Shown here piece after piece: positions 1 to 8,559 of a stretch of 64,000 nucleotides of DNA. Each line of letters starts with the position of its first letter. The stretch's first letter is position 1. Made by a program: the position numbers and the translations under genes. This DNA is from Pteria penguin (Eukaryota > Mollusca > Bivalvia > Pterioida > Pteriidae): assembly GCA_035048485.1 (NCBI GenBank), contig CM068584.1, positions 59,459,739 through 59,523,738 on the forward strand, read 5' to 3'. Below the pieces are notes generated by a model that did not search any database, had not been told where the DNA came from, and saw only the letters and a program-made list of their open reading frames with translations.

Positions 1-376
1 GCTTGGCATCACCAGATTGGTGAGGTCACAGTACACATTGTACAAATTATTATTACCATACCTATTGCTTGGCATCACCATATTGGTGAGGCCACAGTAC
101 ACATTTTACAAATGAATATTACCATACCTATAACATGGTATTTCCACATTGATGAGGCAATTGTACACACAGTACAAACTATTATTATGCACAGTTTTAC
201 ATAATGTTCAAAATCATTACATGTATTACCATTCATGTAGCTAATGCATGGCATCACCAGATGGGTGAGGCATAGGTACAGATTGTACAAATTATTACTA
301 TCATGCATGTAGCAATTGCATTGCATCAATTTATTAGATTACTTGGGTATTTGTACATATTGTACAAACTATTGCC
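1..376. repeat. Degenerate ~60-bp tandem repeats, 5' region of the DIRS element
   Basis: About five diverged units of roughly 60-65 bp can be read, starting near 1, 67, 132, 240 and 319. Each carries a version of GGCATCACCAnATTGGTGAGG followed by a run ending in GTACA..TTGTACAAA and ATTATTA. They lie just upstream of the gag frame and are probably the internal 5' untranslated region of the element. They do not resemble the A2 segment at 5031-5445, so the true 5' terminal repeat (A1) probably lies left of the window. Confidence 0.7.
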
Positions 377-482
377 TTGTCTCAGAATATTTCAACAGCT
401 CAATATGGGTATTATGGCAAGGTTCATACTGAACATATGGTATTAATACTATTATTAGTAAACTATATAAACCATTTTCAGA

Positions 483-1523
483 ATGCCACCCAGGAAAAGA
501 AAAAATCAGTCAGAGGTTGCATCAGAGGAAGTGCCTCAAGCTTCTGCAGCCAAACAGAGATCACGAACAAAGATAGTTAACAATGATGTGCAGAATGACT
601 TTGATTACGATAAACTTGCAGAAGCATTGCTGCAACAACAAGAGTTAAAAAACTCTAGGCATAGTGTAAACAATCAAGATACATGTATTGATGTTCCCGA
701 GCCATCATTAAATGTCACTCCAGGAGTGAATCTAAATACAATTTCATCAACCATTCAGACTTCAAGCCATGAGGGCAATCCAATGCCATCCCTGGGCACG
801 TTTATTGATAATCTATTCTCAGGTGAGTCGGTGGTTACATCCCCTGCAAATATGCAAACAACTCCCTTGTCAATTAGTAATGGTATACCCTTGGGAGCCA
901 CTGTACCATTACGGTTAAAAAATAAGATTTGGGGGGATCAATTTATTGAAATGAAGTCCTTGCTACCCAATCAGAAAGAGAGCTCTATTGCCATCCAGAT
1001 TGAGAACAACTCAATCTCATTCAATAGCCAAGCTGGAGTAGCATCATCCATTTCCTTGCACCAGTGGACAAATGCATTTTTTATATTTATGAGCATTTAT
1101 GTAGAAAAGTTTCCGAATGAAGCTACCAATCTACTAAAGTATGGTTTTATTGTTCGTGAGTTAGGATCAACCCACGGTGACGCCGCATGGCGTTATTACG
1201 ATGAAAACTTTCGAAAACTTAGGCAATCTAGCCTAGTACCATGGCAAATACCCATATCAGAATACATGGTTAAAGCCAGTACTTTATCTTCTCCTTTTCG
1301 TGGCCAAAGCAAATCAAAGCAGCCCACAAAATTTTGCTATAATTACAACAATGGGTCAAAATGTCAAACGTACCCATGCCCATACAAACATGCTTGCCAG
1401 AATTATAAACAAAATCACCCCAGAAGCAAATGCCGCTCCCAGTCCCAGCAAAGGGAAGATCCAAAGAAATTTACACAGCCTCCAACCAGTAAGCCAAAAA
1501 CTGCCAACCCCAGTCAAAAGTAA
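483..1523 (+). CDS. DIRS gag-like protein with CCCH zinc finger
   Basis: 346 residues starting MPPRKRKNQ, a basic N-terminus that may act in nuclear targeting or nucleic-acid binding. Residues 1-120 are polar and Q/S/T rich. Around residue 145 a more conserved block begins (LRLKNKIWGDQFIEMKSLLP), typical of DIRS gag-like proteins. Near residues 283-302 there is a C-x8-C-x4-C-x3-H finger (CYNYNNGSKC...C..H), followed by further Cys residues. The last 224 bases overlap the RT frame, as is common in DIRS elements. The same finger pattern recurs in the second, decayed DIRS-like copy at 22309-22770, which supports the identification. The frame is intact. It probably packages element RNA; that role is inferred from family position, not shown. 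Confidence 0.8.
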   Translation: MPPRKRKNQSEVASEEVPQASAAKQRSRTKIVNNDVQNDFDYDKLAEALLQQQELKNSRHSVNNQDTCIDVPEPSLNVTPGVNLNTISSTIQTSSHEGNPMPSLGTFIDNLFSGESVVTSPANMQTTPLSISNGIPLGATVPLRLKNKIWGDQFIEMKSLLPNQKESSIAIQIENNSISFNSQAGVASSISLHQWTNAFFIFMSIYVEKFPNEATNLLKYGFIVRELGSTHGDAAWRYYDENFRKLRQSSLVPWQIPISEYMVKASTLSSPFRGQSKSKQPTKFCYNYNNGSKCQTYPCPYKHACQNYKQNHPRSKCRSQSQQREDPKKFTQPPTSKPKTANPSQK

Positions 1524-3066
1524 TTGTTTAAGGAAAGAACTTGAAGGCTATGATTCTGAAATCTCCCATTATCTTGTATCAGGGTTTACACACGGTTTCA
1601 AACTAGGTAGTTCTATTCCAGTCAATTCTTTTTGTGAAAGGAACCATTCATCAATTTTCAAAAACCCAAAAATTGTACAGTCAAAATTAAACAAAGAATT
1701 AACCTTAAATCGCATTTCTGGCCCTCATACCTTGAAACTGTTCTCTAATTTCGTATGTTCTCCATTGGGATTGATACCAAAGAAATCCTTGGGGGAATAT
1801 AGGCTCATTCATGATTTATCATTTCCTAATGGCCATTTGGTTAACGAAAGTATCCCTTTCAAGTTTTGTACAGTTCAATATGATAATATAGAGACTGTAA
1901 GGGGGTTGATGAAAAAATTTGGGAAATTGGCTTTAATGGCAAAAACAGATATAGAAGATGGTTTCAGAAATCTCCCTTTACACCCATCTGACTATCACCT
2001 ATTGGGATTTAAATGGAAAGGTCACTATTATTATGACAAGTGTTTGCCAATGGGGGCAAGTAGCTCATGCCAAATGTTTGAAAAATTGAGCACAGCATTA
2101 CAATGGGTAATGACCAACAAATATGAAGCTGCAGGTATGTCTCATTTAATAGATGATTTTTTCTTCATTGGCCCTCCTGGCTCGAACAAATGCTATCAAG
2201 ATCTCACACAGTTTGAAAACCTATGTCAGACAATTGGAATTCCCTTAAAAAAGGAAAAAAACTGTTTTACCTTCAACAAAACTCACTATTTATGGGTTAG
2301 AAGTGGATTCTGGAAAATGGTTTCTAGACTGCCTTTGGATAAACTTGAAAAGCTTAGAGACCTTTTAAGAAATACAATGTGTAGAAAGAAAATACAACTA
2401 AAAGAACTTCAATCACTTATTGGTTTATTAAACTTCGCTTGCTTAGTTGTAACACCTGGTCGAGCTTTCCTACGTAGATTGATCGATTTGACCTGTAATG
2501 TGAAAAAGCCCTATCATTATGTCAAGTTAAATACAGAAGCAAGAGCGGATCTAACAGCCTGGCAACATTTTATTGAAAATTTCAATGGAAAATCCTTGTT
2601 TCTAGAAGATGAATGGTTATCATCTGAAAAGCTGTTCATGTACACAGACGCACCAGGGTCATTAGGTTATTCTGCTGTTTTTGGGTCAAAATGGTTTGCT
2701 TATCCATGGTTAGATGAACATGCTGCCTTTCACATCACAATTAAAGAATTATTTCCAATAGTTCTTATTTTAGAAGTCTGGGGCCAAGCCCTTTCAAATA
2801 AGAAAATCATTTTCTTTTCAGACAATATGGCAGTTCAAATTATTAACAAGCAATCATGTAAAGACAAGATTTTAATGAAACTGCTTAGACGTTTAGTAGT
2901 TGCTTCATTAAAAAATAATATCCTGTTTAAAGCCAAACACATCCCAGGTAAACTCAATGTTATTGCTGATCACCTGTCACGATTTAATTTTCAGGCAGCA
3001 AGACAAACGGCTCCTTGGCTAGATGCTCTTCCCACAACAGTACAACAAGCTTTAATCTACATTTAA
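1300..3066 (+). CDS. DIRS reverse transcriptase-RNase H
   Basis: 588 residues if read from the first ATG; the true start is uncertain because the first 224 bases overlap gag. RT blocks are visible: LGLIPKKSLGEYRLIHDLSF, then MAKTDIEDGFRNLPLHPSD, then MGASSSCQMFEKLS, and the catalytic motif C as LIDDFFFIG (IDDF rather than YxDD), as in DIRS-group enzymes. RNase H follows, with MYTDAPGSLGYSAVFG (first Asp) and FSDNMAVQIINKQSC (later Asp), ending near AKHIPGKLNVIADHLSR. It copies the element RNA into cDNA. The frame is intact and overlaps the recombinase frame by 52 bases, so translation probably uses frameshifting or reinitiation. Confidence 0.92.
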   Translation: MAKANQSSPQNFAIITTMGQNVKRTHAHTNMLARIINKITPEANAAPSPSKGKIQRNLHSLQPVSQKLPTPVKSNCLRKELEGYDSEISHYLVSGFTHGFKLGSSIPVNSFCERNHSSIFKNPKIVQSKLNKELTLNRISGPHTLKLFSNFVCSPLGLIPKKSLGEYRLIHDLSFPNGHLVNESIPFKFCTVQYDNIETVRGLMKKFGKLALMAKTDIEDGFRNLPLHPSDYHLLGFKWKGHYYYDKCLPMGASSSCQMFEKLSTALQWVMTNKYEAAGMSHLIDDFFFIGPPGSNKCYQDLTQFENLCQTIGIPLKKEKNCFTFNKTHYLWVRSGFWKMVSRLPLDKLEKLRDLLRNTMCRKKIQLKELQSLIGLLNFACLVVTPGRAFLRRLIDLTCNVKKPYHYVKLNTEARADLTAWQHFIENFNGKSLFLEDEWLSSEKLFMYTDAPGSLGYSAVFGSKWFAYPWLDEHAAFHITIKELFPIVLILEVWGQALSNKKIIFFSDNMAVQIINKQSCKDKILMKLLRRLVVASLKNNILFKAKHIPGKLNVIADHLSRFNFQAARQTAPWLDALPTTVQQALIYI

Positions 3067-3980
3067 CTAAAACCTCTAGACATTTACTCGAAGCTGCACT
3101 TTCCCCTACTTCTCGCCTAGCTTATAACAGAAGTTGGAGGACGTTTATTGAATTCTGCAATGTATCAAACATACAAGTTCTATTCCCTTGTTCACAAAGT
3201 TCCATTTGTAATTTTATAGGACATCTATTTGAAAAGGATATAAAACCATCAACAATTCTTTCGCATATTTCAGCATTAAGTTATGTACACAAATTGTTGG
3301 ATGTGGCTGACCCTACACACTCATTCATTGTGCGAAAAATTTTACAAGGAACTCAAAAACTAGGAAGGTCTGTCGATTCAAGATTACCAATAACTAAACC
3401 CATTCTTCTGAAATTACTTGACGCACTAAAATTTACAGTGGAAAATCTGAAAGACAGAATTCTTTTGAAAACAATTTTTCTTCTTGCGTTTCATGCATTT
3501 TTGCGCTTAGGTGAGCTCATTCCCCGATCCACTGAATTTCATTCAAAAGTGCTGCAAAAACAAGATGTTATTTTTGCAGACAACCACTCTGGTCATATAA
3601 CACTACGCTATTTTAAAAACATGAAAGATAACTTGCCAGTTACAACTATCCTTTCTTCAAATTCAGATGTTAGCCTATGTCCAGTTACAGCTCTAAGAAA
3701 TTATTATCAATCATTTCCAATTTCATCAGGTCCACGTTTTTGCTTCTCATCTGGGGAGCCTGTATCACACAGGTTTGTTACTTCAAACCTCAAACAGGCT
3801 ATTGAATTTATTGGGTTAAATCCTGCACAATATTTAGGTCACAGTTTTCGAATTGGTGCAGCAACCGAAGCAGCAAACAATGGGATGTCAGACAATGCCA
3901 TACAAAAGTTAGGACGTTGGCAATCTAATGCTGTTCAAAGATACATTCGCATCAATGCGTTTAACTTAAATTCATCATAA
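3015..3980 (+). CDS. DIRS tyrosine recombinase
   Basis: 321 residues. The N-terminal half has a SAM-like core-binding layout (TSRLAYNRSWRTFIEFC). The catalytic domain shows the family residues: Arg in HAFLRLGELI, His-x-x-Arg in GHSFRIGAATEAANNG, then LGRWQSNAVQRYIRI with the Trp of box II and the nucleophile Tyr. DIRS/Ngaro elements use this enzyme in place of a DDE integrase, probably to recombine a circular cDNA into the genome without target duplication. The frame is intact and starts inside the RT frame. It could be confused with a Crypton recombinase, but the adjacent RT excludes that. Confidence 0.92.
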   Translation: MARCSSHNSTTSFNLHLTKTSRHLLEAALSPTSRLAYNRSWRTFIEFCNVSNIQVLFPCSQSSICNFIGHLFEKDIKPSTILSHISALSYVHKLLDVADPTHSFIVRKILQGTQKLGRSVDSRLPITKPILLKLLDALKFTVENLKDRILLKTIFLLAFHAFLRLGELIPRSTEFHSKVLQKQDVIFADNHSGHITLRYFKNMKDNLPVTTILSSNSDVSLCPVTALRNYYQSFPISSGPRFCFSSGEPVSHRFVTSNLKQAIEFIGLNPAQYLGHSFRIGAATEAANNGMSDNAIQKLGRWQSNAVQRYIRINAFNLNSS

Positions 3981-4052
3981 ACATCCAAACCCAAAGTGTT
4001 ACTGTAACCACCGACTCGTGATATTCTGTCCATATTTAAATACATTTATAGA

Positions 4053-4343
4053 GGTCAGCATATGGCTGCTCTTTATCTGAGTTAGAATTATTACCAGTGA
4101 CAAGGGGTTCAGAATGTGGCTGCCCTTGGGTGCACAGACTGTATTATGGCTCTTAGGTGAAGAGTTCAGCATTTGGCTGCTCATCATTTTATGTGTGAAA
4201 TTGTTTTCAGTATATGGCTGCCTCTATTTTCATGTAGTGCATATTCAAGGTATAGCCAAACAATGTGTAACTAAATATTATTGCGCTGAATACTTTGTTA
4301 TTAATACAGGTTTAGTTAGGGTTCAGCGTATGGCTGCTCTTTA
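4053..4343 (+). repeat. Five short repeats of a TTCAGnATnTGGCTGC motif
   Basis: Five copies near 4055, 4110, 4165, 4207 and 4320 read approximately GGTTCAGCATATGGCTGCTC, at irregular spacing (about 42-113 bp). They lie between the recombinase stop and the B1 repeat, so in the 3' untranslated part of the DIRS element. The role is unknown; they might be protein- or RNA-binding sites. Confidence 0.7.
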
Positions 4344-4732
4344 ATTCCTTGTGTTGTTCTGCAGGAGTTAAGGATATGCCTTTTATGCATATCATTGAAC
4401 AATATTATACGGTATAGCTTTGTAACTTTGTACATGAGACAGCATCTTGATAATTCAATTTTCATGAATATAGTAGCTTTACAGTTTGTATTAAGAGTCC
4501 AGTTATGAAAGCTTTTATCTATGAACATGTATTTTGTAAGATTTATGTATGGATTTATGTATGGTTGTTATCTGTTTGAATTATTGATACTCAAATTCTG
4601 TATGGGTAATGCTACATAGTTCCATTTTGAACTACTATTTACTGACTGATTGTATTGCATTGTGGAACCACTTAATGCTTTAAATTTACACTAGAGTTAT
4701 TGCATATTGTAGCCTTTCCTTGTATGGCGCTC

Positions 4733-4754
4733 ATCAACTGTCTTGTCAGTTGAT
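4733..4754. other. Hairpin at the edge of B1
   Basis: Perfect 8-bp inverted arms ATCAACTG / CAGTTGAT with a 6-bp loop lie immediately before the B1 repeat. The hairpin is absent before B2, so it belongs to the internal side of the element. Confidence 0.5.
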
Positions 4755-4758
4755 TGTG

Positions 4759-5030
4759 GCCTTATTTTGTGCGCCATCTTCTCGCTGTACCTATTGTCTC
4801 TGATTATCTAGTCATTGTGAAGCGAGTTTTTTTTATTTGCTAGTCATTTATTGTTTTTTGATATTTTAGTAGTTTTTAGAATTATACATTCGTCATTTAT
4901 CATATCAATAAATGACATTACCTCAAACTTAGAAGTGTTGTTCATTATTCAGGATATAATGAGGTACTTGCTCAAACGAGCTGCAGAAAGGCAACAGTTG
5001 AATGATTATAAATAGTTGTGATGATAAATA
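4759..5030 (+). repeat. Split direct repeat B1 of the DIRS element (uninterrupted copy)
   Basis: 272 bp beginning GCCTTATTTTGTGCGCC and ending GATGATAAATA. It contains an AATAAA at about 4907-4912 that could serve as a polyadenylation signal. It matches B2 with only two homopolymer length differences and one substitution. It preserves the uninterrupted sequence CTGTACCTATTGTCTCTG at 4785-4802, which is the pre-insertion target of the RAG2-like transposon. Confidence 0.9.
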
Positions 5031-5445
5031 AATTTTATCATAGATAAAACACTTTATAAGCAAACTATGTTTCCTTACTTTTATGTTAAATTCTGTATCA
5101 TGATTTTTTTTATAGTTATTATGTTCGGGTTCGAAAGCTGTATTTAAGGAAATCCTACTTGGCTGACTTACAAATCAGCCAATCAAATTCCTTTCTATTC
5201 TTAGACGCTTTTGGAAAAGTCGCTATTATCGAGAATGATGTAAACAAAAGAAACCAACCACTTCCCCTCCTACCAACCCTTCTTGATCAATACTCGCTAA
5301 TTATAAGCAATTGGACCCATTTCTTCGTGTTAAATTTGTGTTCAAATGTTTCCATCAAATCCTTGCTTATGTTATTCACTTGTAATGTTTTTCATGCTTA
5401 CATGAATAGATTTGTATTGCTAACTGTTTACGTTGTATGATTCAT
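5031..5445 (+). repeat. Probable A2 segment of the DIRS split repeats
   Basis: 415 bp of single-copy sequence (within this window) between B1 and B2. In Ngaro-type elements this is where A2 lies; its partner A1 would be at the 5' end, left of the window. The 93-codon open frame that crosses it has no recognisable content. Confidence 0.5.
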
Positions 5446-5482
5446 GCCTTATTTTGTGCGCCATCTTCTCGCTGTACCTATT
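5446..5482 (+). repeat. Left part of split repeat B2, ending in target duplication CTATT
   Basis: 37 bp identical to the start of B1. The last five bases, 5478-5482 (CTATT), are repeated at 8560-8564 on the other side of the inserted transposon. Confidence 0.9.
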
Positions 5483-5505
5483 CACTTACAAAATGCCTTA
5501 CAACT
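5483..5505 (+). repeat. Left terminal inverted repeat: CACTTAC, 6-bp spacer, CCTTACAACT
   Basis: The terminal heptamer CACTTAC (5483-5489) is followed by a 6-bp spacer and the decamer CCTTACAACT (5496-5505). The same heptamer and decamer occur at the right end in inverted orientation, but with an 18-bp spacer. Confidence 0.85.
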
Positions 5506-7036
5506 ATTGCTCATACATAATTTATGCAAATCGCTTAAATCATCAGCCATCTTGTTCTAATTTCGTCTTACGCTTCAAATAGCCCTTTGGTATGCGCAGA
5601 CAAAAATAGAAAAGGGATTTTACGTTCGCACATGCGCACTTTACTCAGATCAAAAATCGAAAGTCAGAGTTAGAGCTTGGCGAAAATTTGAACAGGTGAG
5701 CGCAGTATTTCGATTTTTTAGAATAATTTGATTTTATTTATGCATAAAAAAAATGGAATTTTGGTTCTGGATTCCTGGCCTTTCAAGCTCATACTGTATA
5801 GAAGGTGAATTTAATGCAGATTTTGGCCATTTTCCAGTGTATTGTACGTGCAATCTACTTTCGTTTCATACCACACACAATGTTGCTCGCTCAATAAAAA
5901 TTCAGCTCGGCCAGAGTTTTTGTGATAGGGGGTATGGATAAAATATGAATTTTTTAGCAGGATTTTATTATTTCCTGTATACTTTTTAATAGTTTATAGT
6001 GTATATTTGACTTATAGGTGCATGTAAATGCATGTAAGAGCTTAAGAGGCATTAACATGATACAACACAACCCTGATCATTACAATAATTACACATTTTA
6101 TGCACAAAATGCATTCCTGACCCAGCACATATATACTTAATTTTGCTGTACTCAGCTCATGTCACACTTTGTCTAGTTTGAGTAAAATCTAAACTGTCAG
6201 TTCTTTCCAGGTCCCCAGGTTTTTTGCAATCTAACCCCCTCCATTAGTTTTATTATCTACTCATATATGAAATTAGTTACATGAATATTTTTGAAGAAAA
6301 CTTTTCACACATTGATATAAATGCATGCATTGTCTGGTGAACAATATGTTTCTACAAATTAAAGTTTATTTCTGTTGTTTAAGCTAATGGTGATTCATGA
6401 TTTTAGGGTTGTAGATTTAATAAAACAAAAACACACTGTTCTTTTAAATATGCCTACACTTAGTTCATTTTCATGAGGGCATCCTTCAAAAATTTTGTTT
6501 ACTGTAATGTGACTGACGCACTCAAAACTCAAGTTTTTTTATTGCCATTTTACTAAAGGATTATTTTTTCATGTCAAGTTTTGGAATTTTAAGCCAAAAC
6601 ATTCACAGTCACAGGTAAAGGAAGTGATAAAAATAGTAATGTGTATGTAAATATGTACTAAATAACAAAGTTCATGACCAGAAACCTATTATCAATATAT
6701 GGTTTATTTCTAAATGTAGATATATTGTAAAGAAGGATTATAGTTTCATGCAAAAACATTATATACTAGTACCTACCTACCTACATACTCATATTAAAAA
6801 ACTTGAGTCATTTTACAGCAAACAAGCAATTTTATAAGGATGGCCTCATTTGAATGCTTAATATTAGTTTTATATTGTAGAATACCTTTCTATTAACATA
6901 TGCATGTACATGTATGTATTTAAATATAATAATTGCATGAAAAGATATCCATGACATATTGTGCACAAGACAAGGAATGTTCATATATCTTGATTATTTT
7001 CATACAATTTAACATTAAAACATGAACATGAAACAA
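5506..7036. other. Non-coding part of the RAG2-like transposon
   Basis: About 1.5 kb of AT-rich sequence with only short open frames (the longest, 5753-5941 plus, has 62 codons). In ProtoRAG the RAG1-like gene lies convergent to RAG2-like, which would place it here on the plus strand, but I see none of its catalytic blocks. A possible exon/intron edge, TTTGAACAG|GTGAGC near 5697, and short GC-richer stretches at 5590-5700 may be promoter or leader remnants. A hidden, highly decayed RAG1-like remnant cannot be excluded by eye. Confidence 0.55.
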
Positions 7037-8428
7037 TTACTTTCTGCTTGTCCTTTTCCTACTGGTACTTACTTTGCAGTCATTACATATATATTTAGCT
7101 TTTGGAACACCTTGCTCCAGTAAATCTACACAGAACTGGTGCAGCCATCTTTTGCATGCACCTTCACACTGAACTCATGCAATTGGGGATATTTCAGGAC
7201 TGATGTCTATCTTGCATGTATCATGCAAATCACATGGACTTGGCTTCATTGCCTTTTTGGTATATACAAAAAAGTTACATTGATTTCCACCAACAACCAT
7301 AACTGTGTCATCCAATATCATACTACTACAACCTGATGTCATATTGTGAACACCAACATCAACTTTCTCAAACAGATTGTTGTGAAGATCATAAATTAAC
7401 ATATTTGGGTTCAAATCGGGTTTTTCACTCATTTTTGGTTCATGCTGTATAAACCCACCTACAAGAAAAAGTGATGTGTTTTTCAAACAAGTAGAGTGAT
7501 ATGAAATATACAGTGTTCTGTCAACATTTGGGGAACATGAAAAAGACACTTTGTCTATAGAAAAGGTATTGTCACCTAGAACATGAAGGACTAGAGCCTC
7601 GGTCACTGGTAAACGGGTGTTTGGTTCAAATCCAGTGTATGTCAGACCACCAATTATGAATAGTGACTGACATTTTTCCACAAAAGTTGAAGTGTGGAAA
7701 GCTCTCGGTTGTATATCAGGTAATATTAATGTTTGCCAGGAAAAAATCTCTAATATCTATCAAGTAAAACTTTCCATCTTCACAGGTGTGTTGGAAAGGT
7801 GATGCTAATGATTTGCTTTCTCTGTATGGCATGTGTAACCCTCCATGTAGGACAGCATGTGTGGTTCTTAGTTTAGTCAATGAATGACCAAATCTGGCCG
7901 TTGGTATTGTACCAGTTTGTCGTTCTTTGGATATCGAACCAGGATCATGTAAATCTTGAACCATTGTCACATGAAATTTGCTACCCCCGTCTTTCCTAAG
8001 AACATACAGATTATTCTCGGGGGTAAGGTTTGAGGTATTTACACCTCCCCACACTAAAACAGTAGTATTCACATCAAAGATTGGGATAGCAGCAGCAGAT
8101 TTCAAAGACGGGAATTGTGCTCCAGATGTAGTGTTTTTAATAATTGAATCAATGTAAATGTCATCTGTAGAGACATGAAAATCTATGGTAAATAAATCTC
8201 TGCCGAAAGTCCATGTGGACTCAGACGAACGGCGAGCTCCACCAAAGTATAAATATTGAAAAATTTGGTTGTCATCATCATTGCTCTCTTTATCATTTAT
8301 TAATAAACTACAATGACCCTCTGGAGGAAAAAACCACCATTATTTAATAAAATCTCCGTTTTCTTTCTTGTGGCTTCCCCTTTCTTACTGCTTAACGACT
8401 TGAAAGGCAAAATTTTGTATCCTTCCAT
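7037..8428 (-). pseudogene. RAG2L: RAG2-like protein, six-bladed kelch propeller plus PHD finger, with three breaks
   Basis: Read from the ATG at 8426-8428 to the TAA at 7037-7039, this is about 463 codons, close to vertebrate RAG2 length. Six kelch blades each carry a Gly-Gly: YLYFGGA, VLVWGGV, AVLHGGL, LFIIGGL, LFLVGGF, VMVVGGN. RAG2-type stretches include IPTARFGHSLTKL with HGGLHMP, and LILPDIQPRAFHTS just before blade 4. The C-terminus has a PHD-like finger: CDLHDTCKIDISPEIS, then QCEGACKRWLHQFCVDL and YICNDC. In vertebrate RAG2 the propeller binds RAG1 and the PHD binds H3K4me3; those roles are family knowledge. Three lesions are seen: a frame change at the A6 run 8328-8333 (a splice acceptor there, CCTCCAG, is an alternative), another at the A6 run 7741-7746, and an in-frame TGA at 7175-7177 inside the PHD. 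Two are homopolymer sites, so assembly error is possible. Confidence 0.85.
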
Positions 8429-8524
8429 TACGGGAAATGATCGATGATGCAACTTCACTGTTTTATTTACAAATGCAAATGAGCTTAGGGCATGCGCAAT
8501 GAGCGCGATTTATGAACTTCCGGA

Positions 8525-8559
8525 AGTTGTAAGGAATGTACTACGTAATTGTGTAAGTG
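8525..8559 (-). repeat. Right terminal inverted repeat: CACTTAC, 18-bp spacer, CCTTACAACT
   Basis: Read inward on the minus strand: CACTTAC (8559-8553), an 18-bp spacer, then CCTTACAACT (8534-8525). Compared with the left end, the spacer is exactly 12 bp longer. The outermost eight bases (CACTTACA) are shared by both ends. Confidence 0.85.

Larger units (their letters stand above)
5483..8559 (-). mobile_element. RAG2-like-gene transposon with CACTTAC ends and 5-bp target duplication
   Basis: The 3,077-bp insertion begins CACTTACA and ends TGTAAGTG. It is flanked by CTATT on both sides, and the uninterrupted target is present in the B1 repeat, so the boundaries are exact. Five-bp duplications and ends beginning CAC are the pattern of the RAG/Transib superfamily (Transib and ProtoRAG ends begin CACTATG-like; vertebrate signal heptamers are CACAGTG). 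It carries a RAG2-like kelch/PHD gene on the minus strand (7037-8428). No RAG1-like catalytic core was recognised in 5506-7036, so this copy appears non-autonomous. Assignment to the RAG-like group rests on the cargo gene, the duplication length and the CAC ends together. Confidence 0.85.

Noticed and set aside
5159..5440. 93-codon plus-strand ORF as a gene
   Set aside because: No recognisable content, lies in the probable A2 repeat of the DIRS element, and has no supporting signals.
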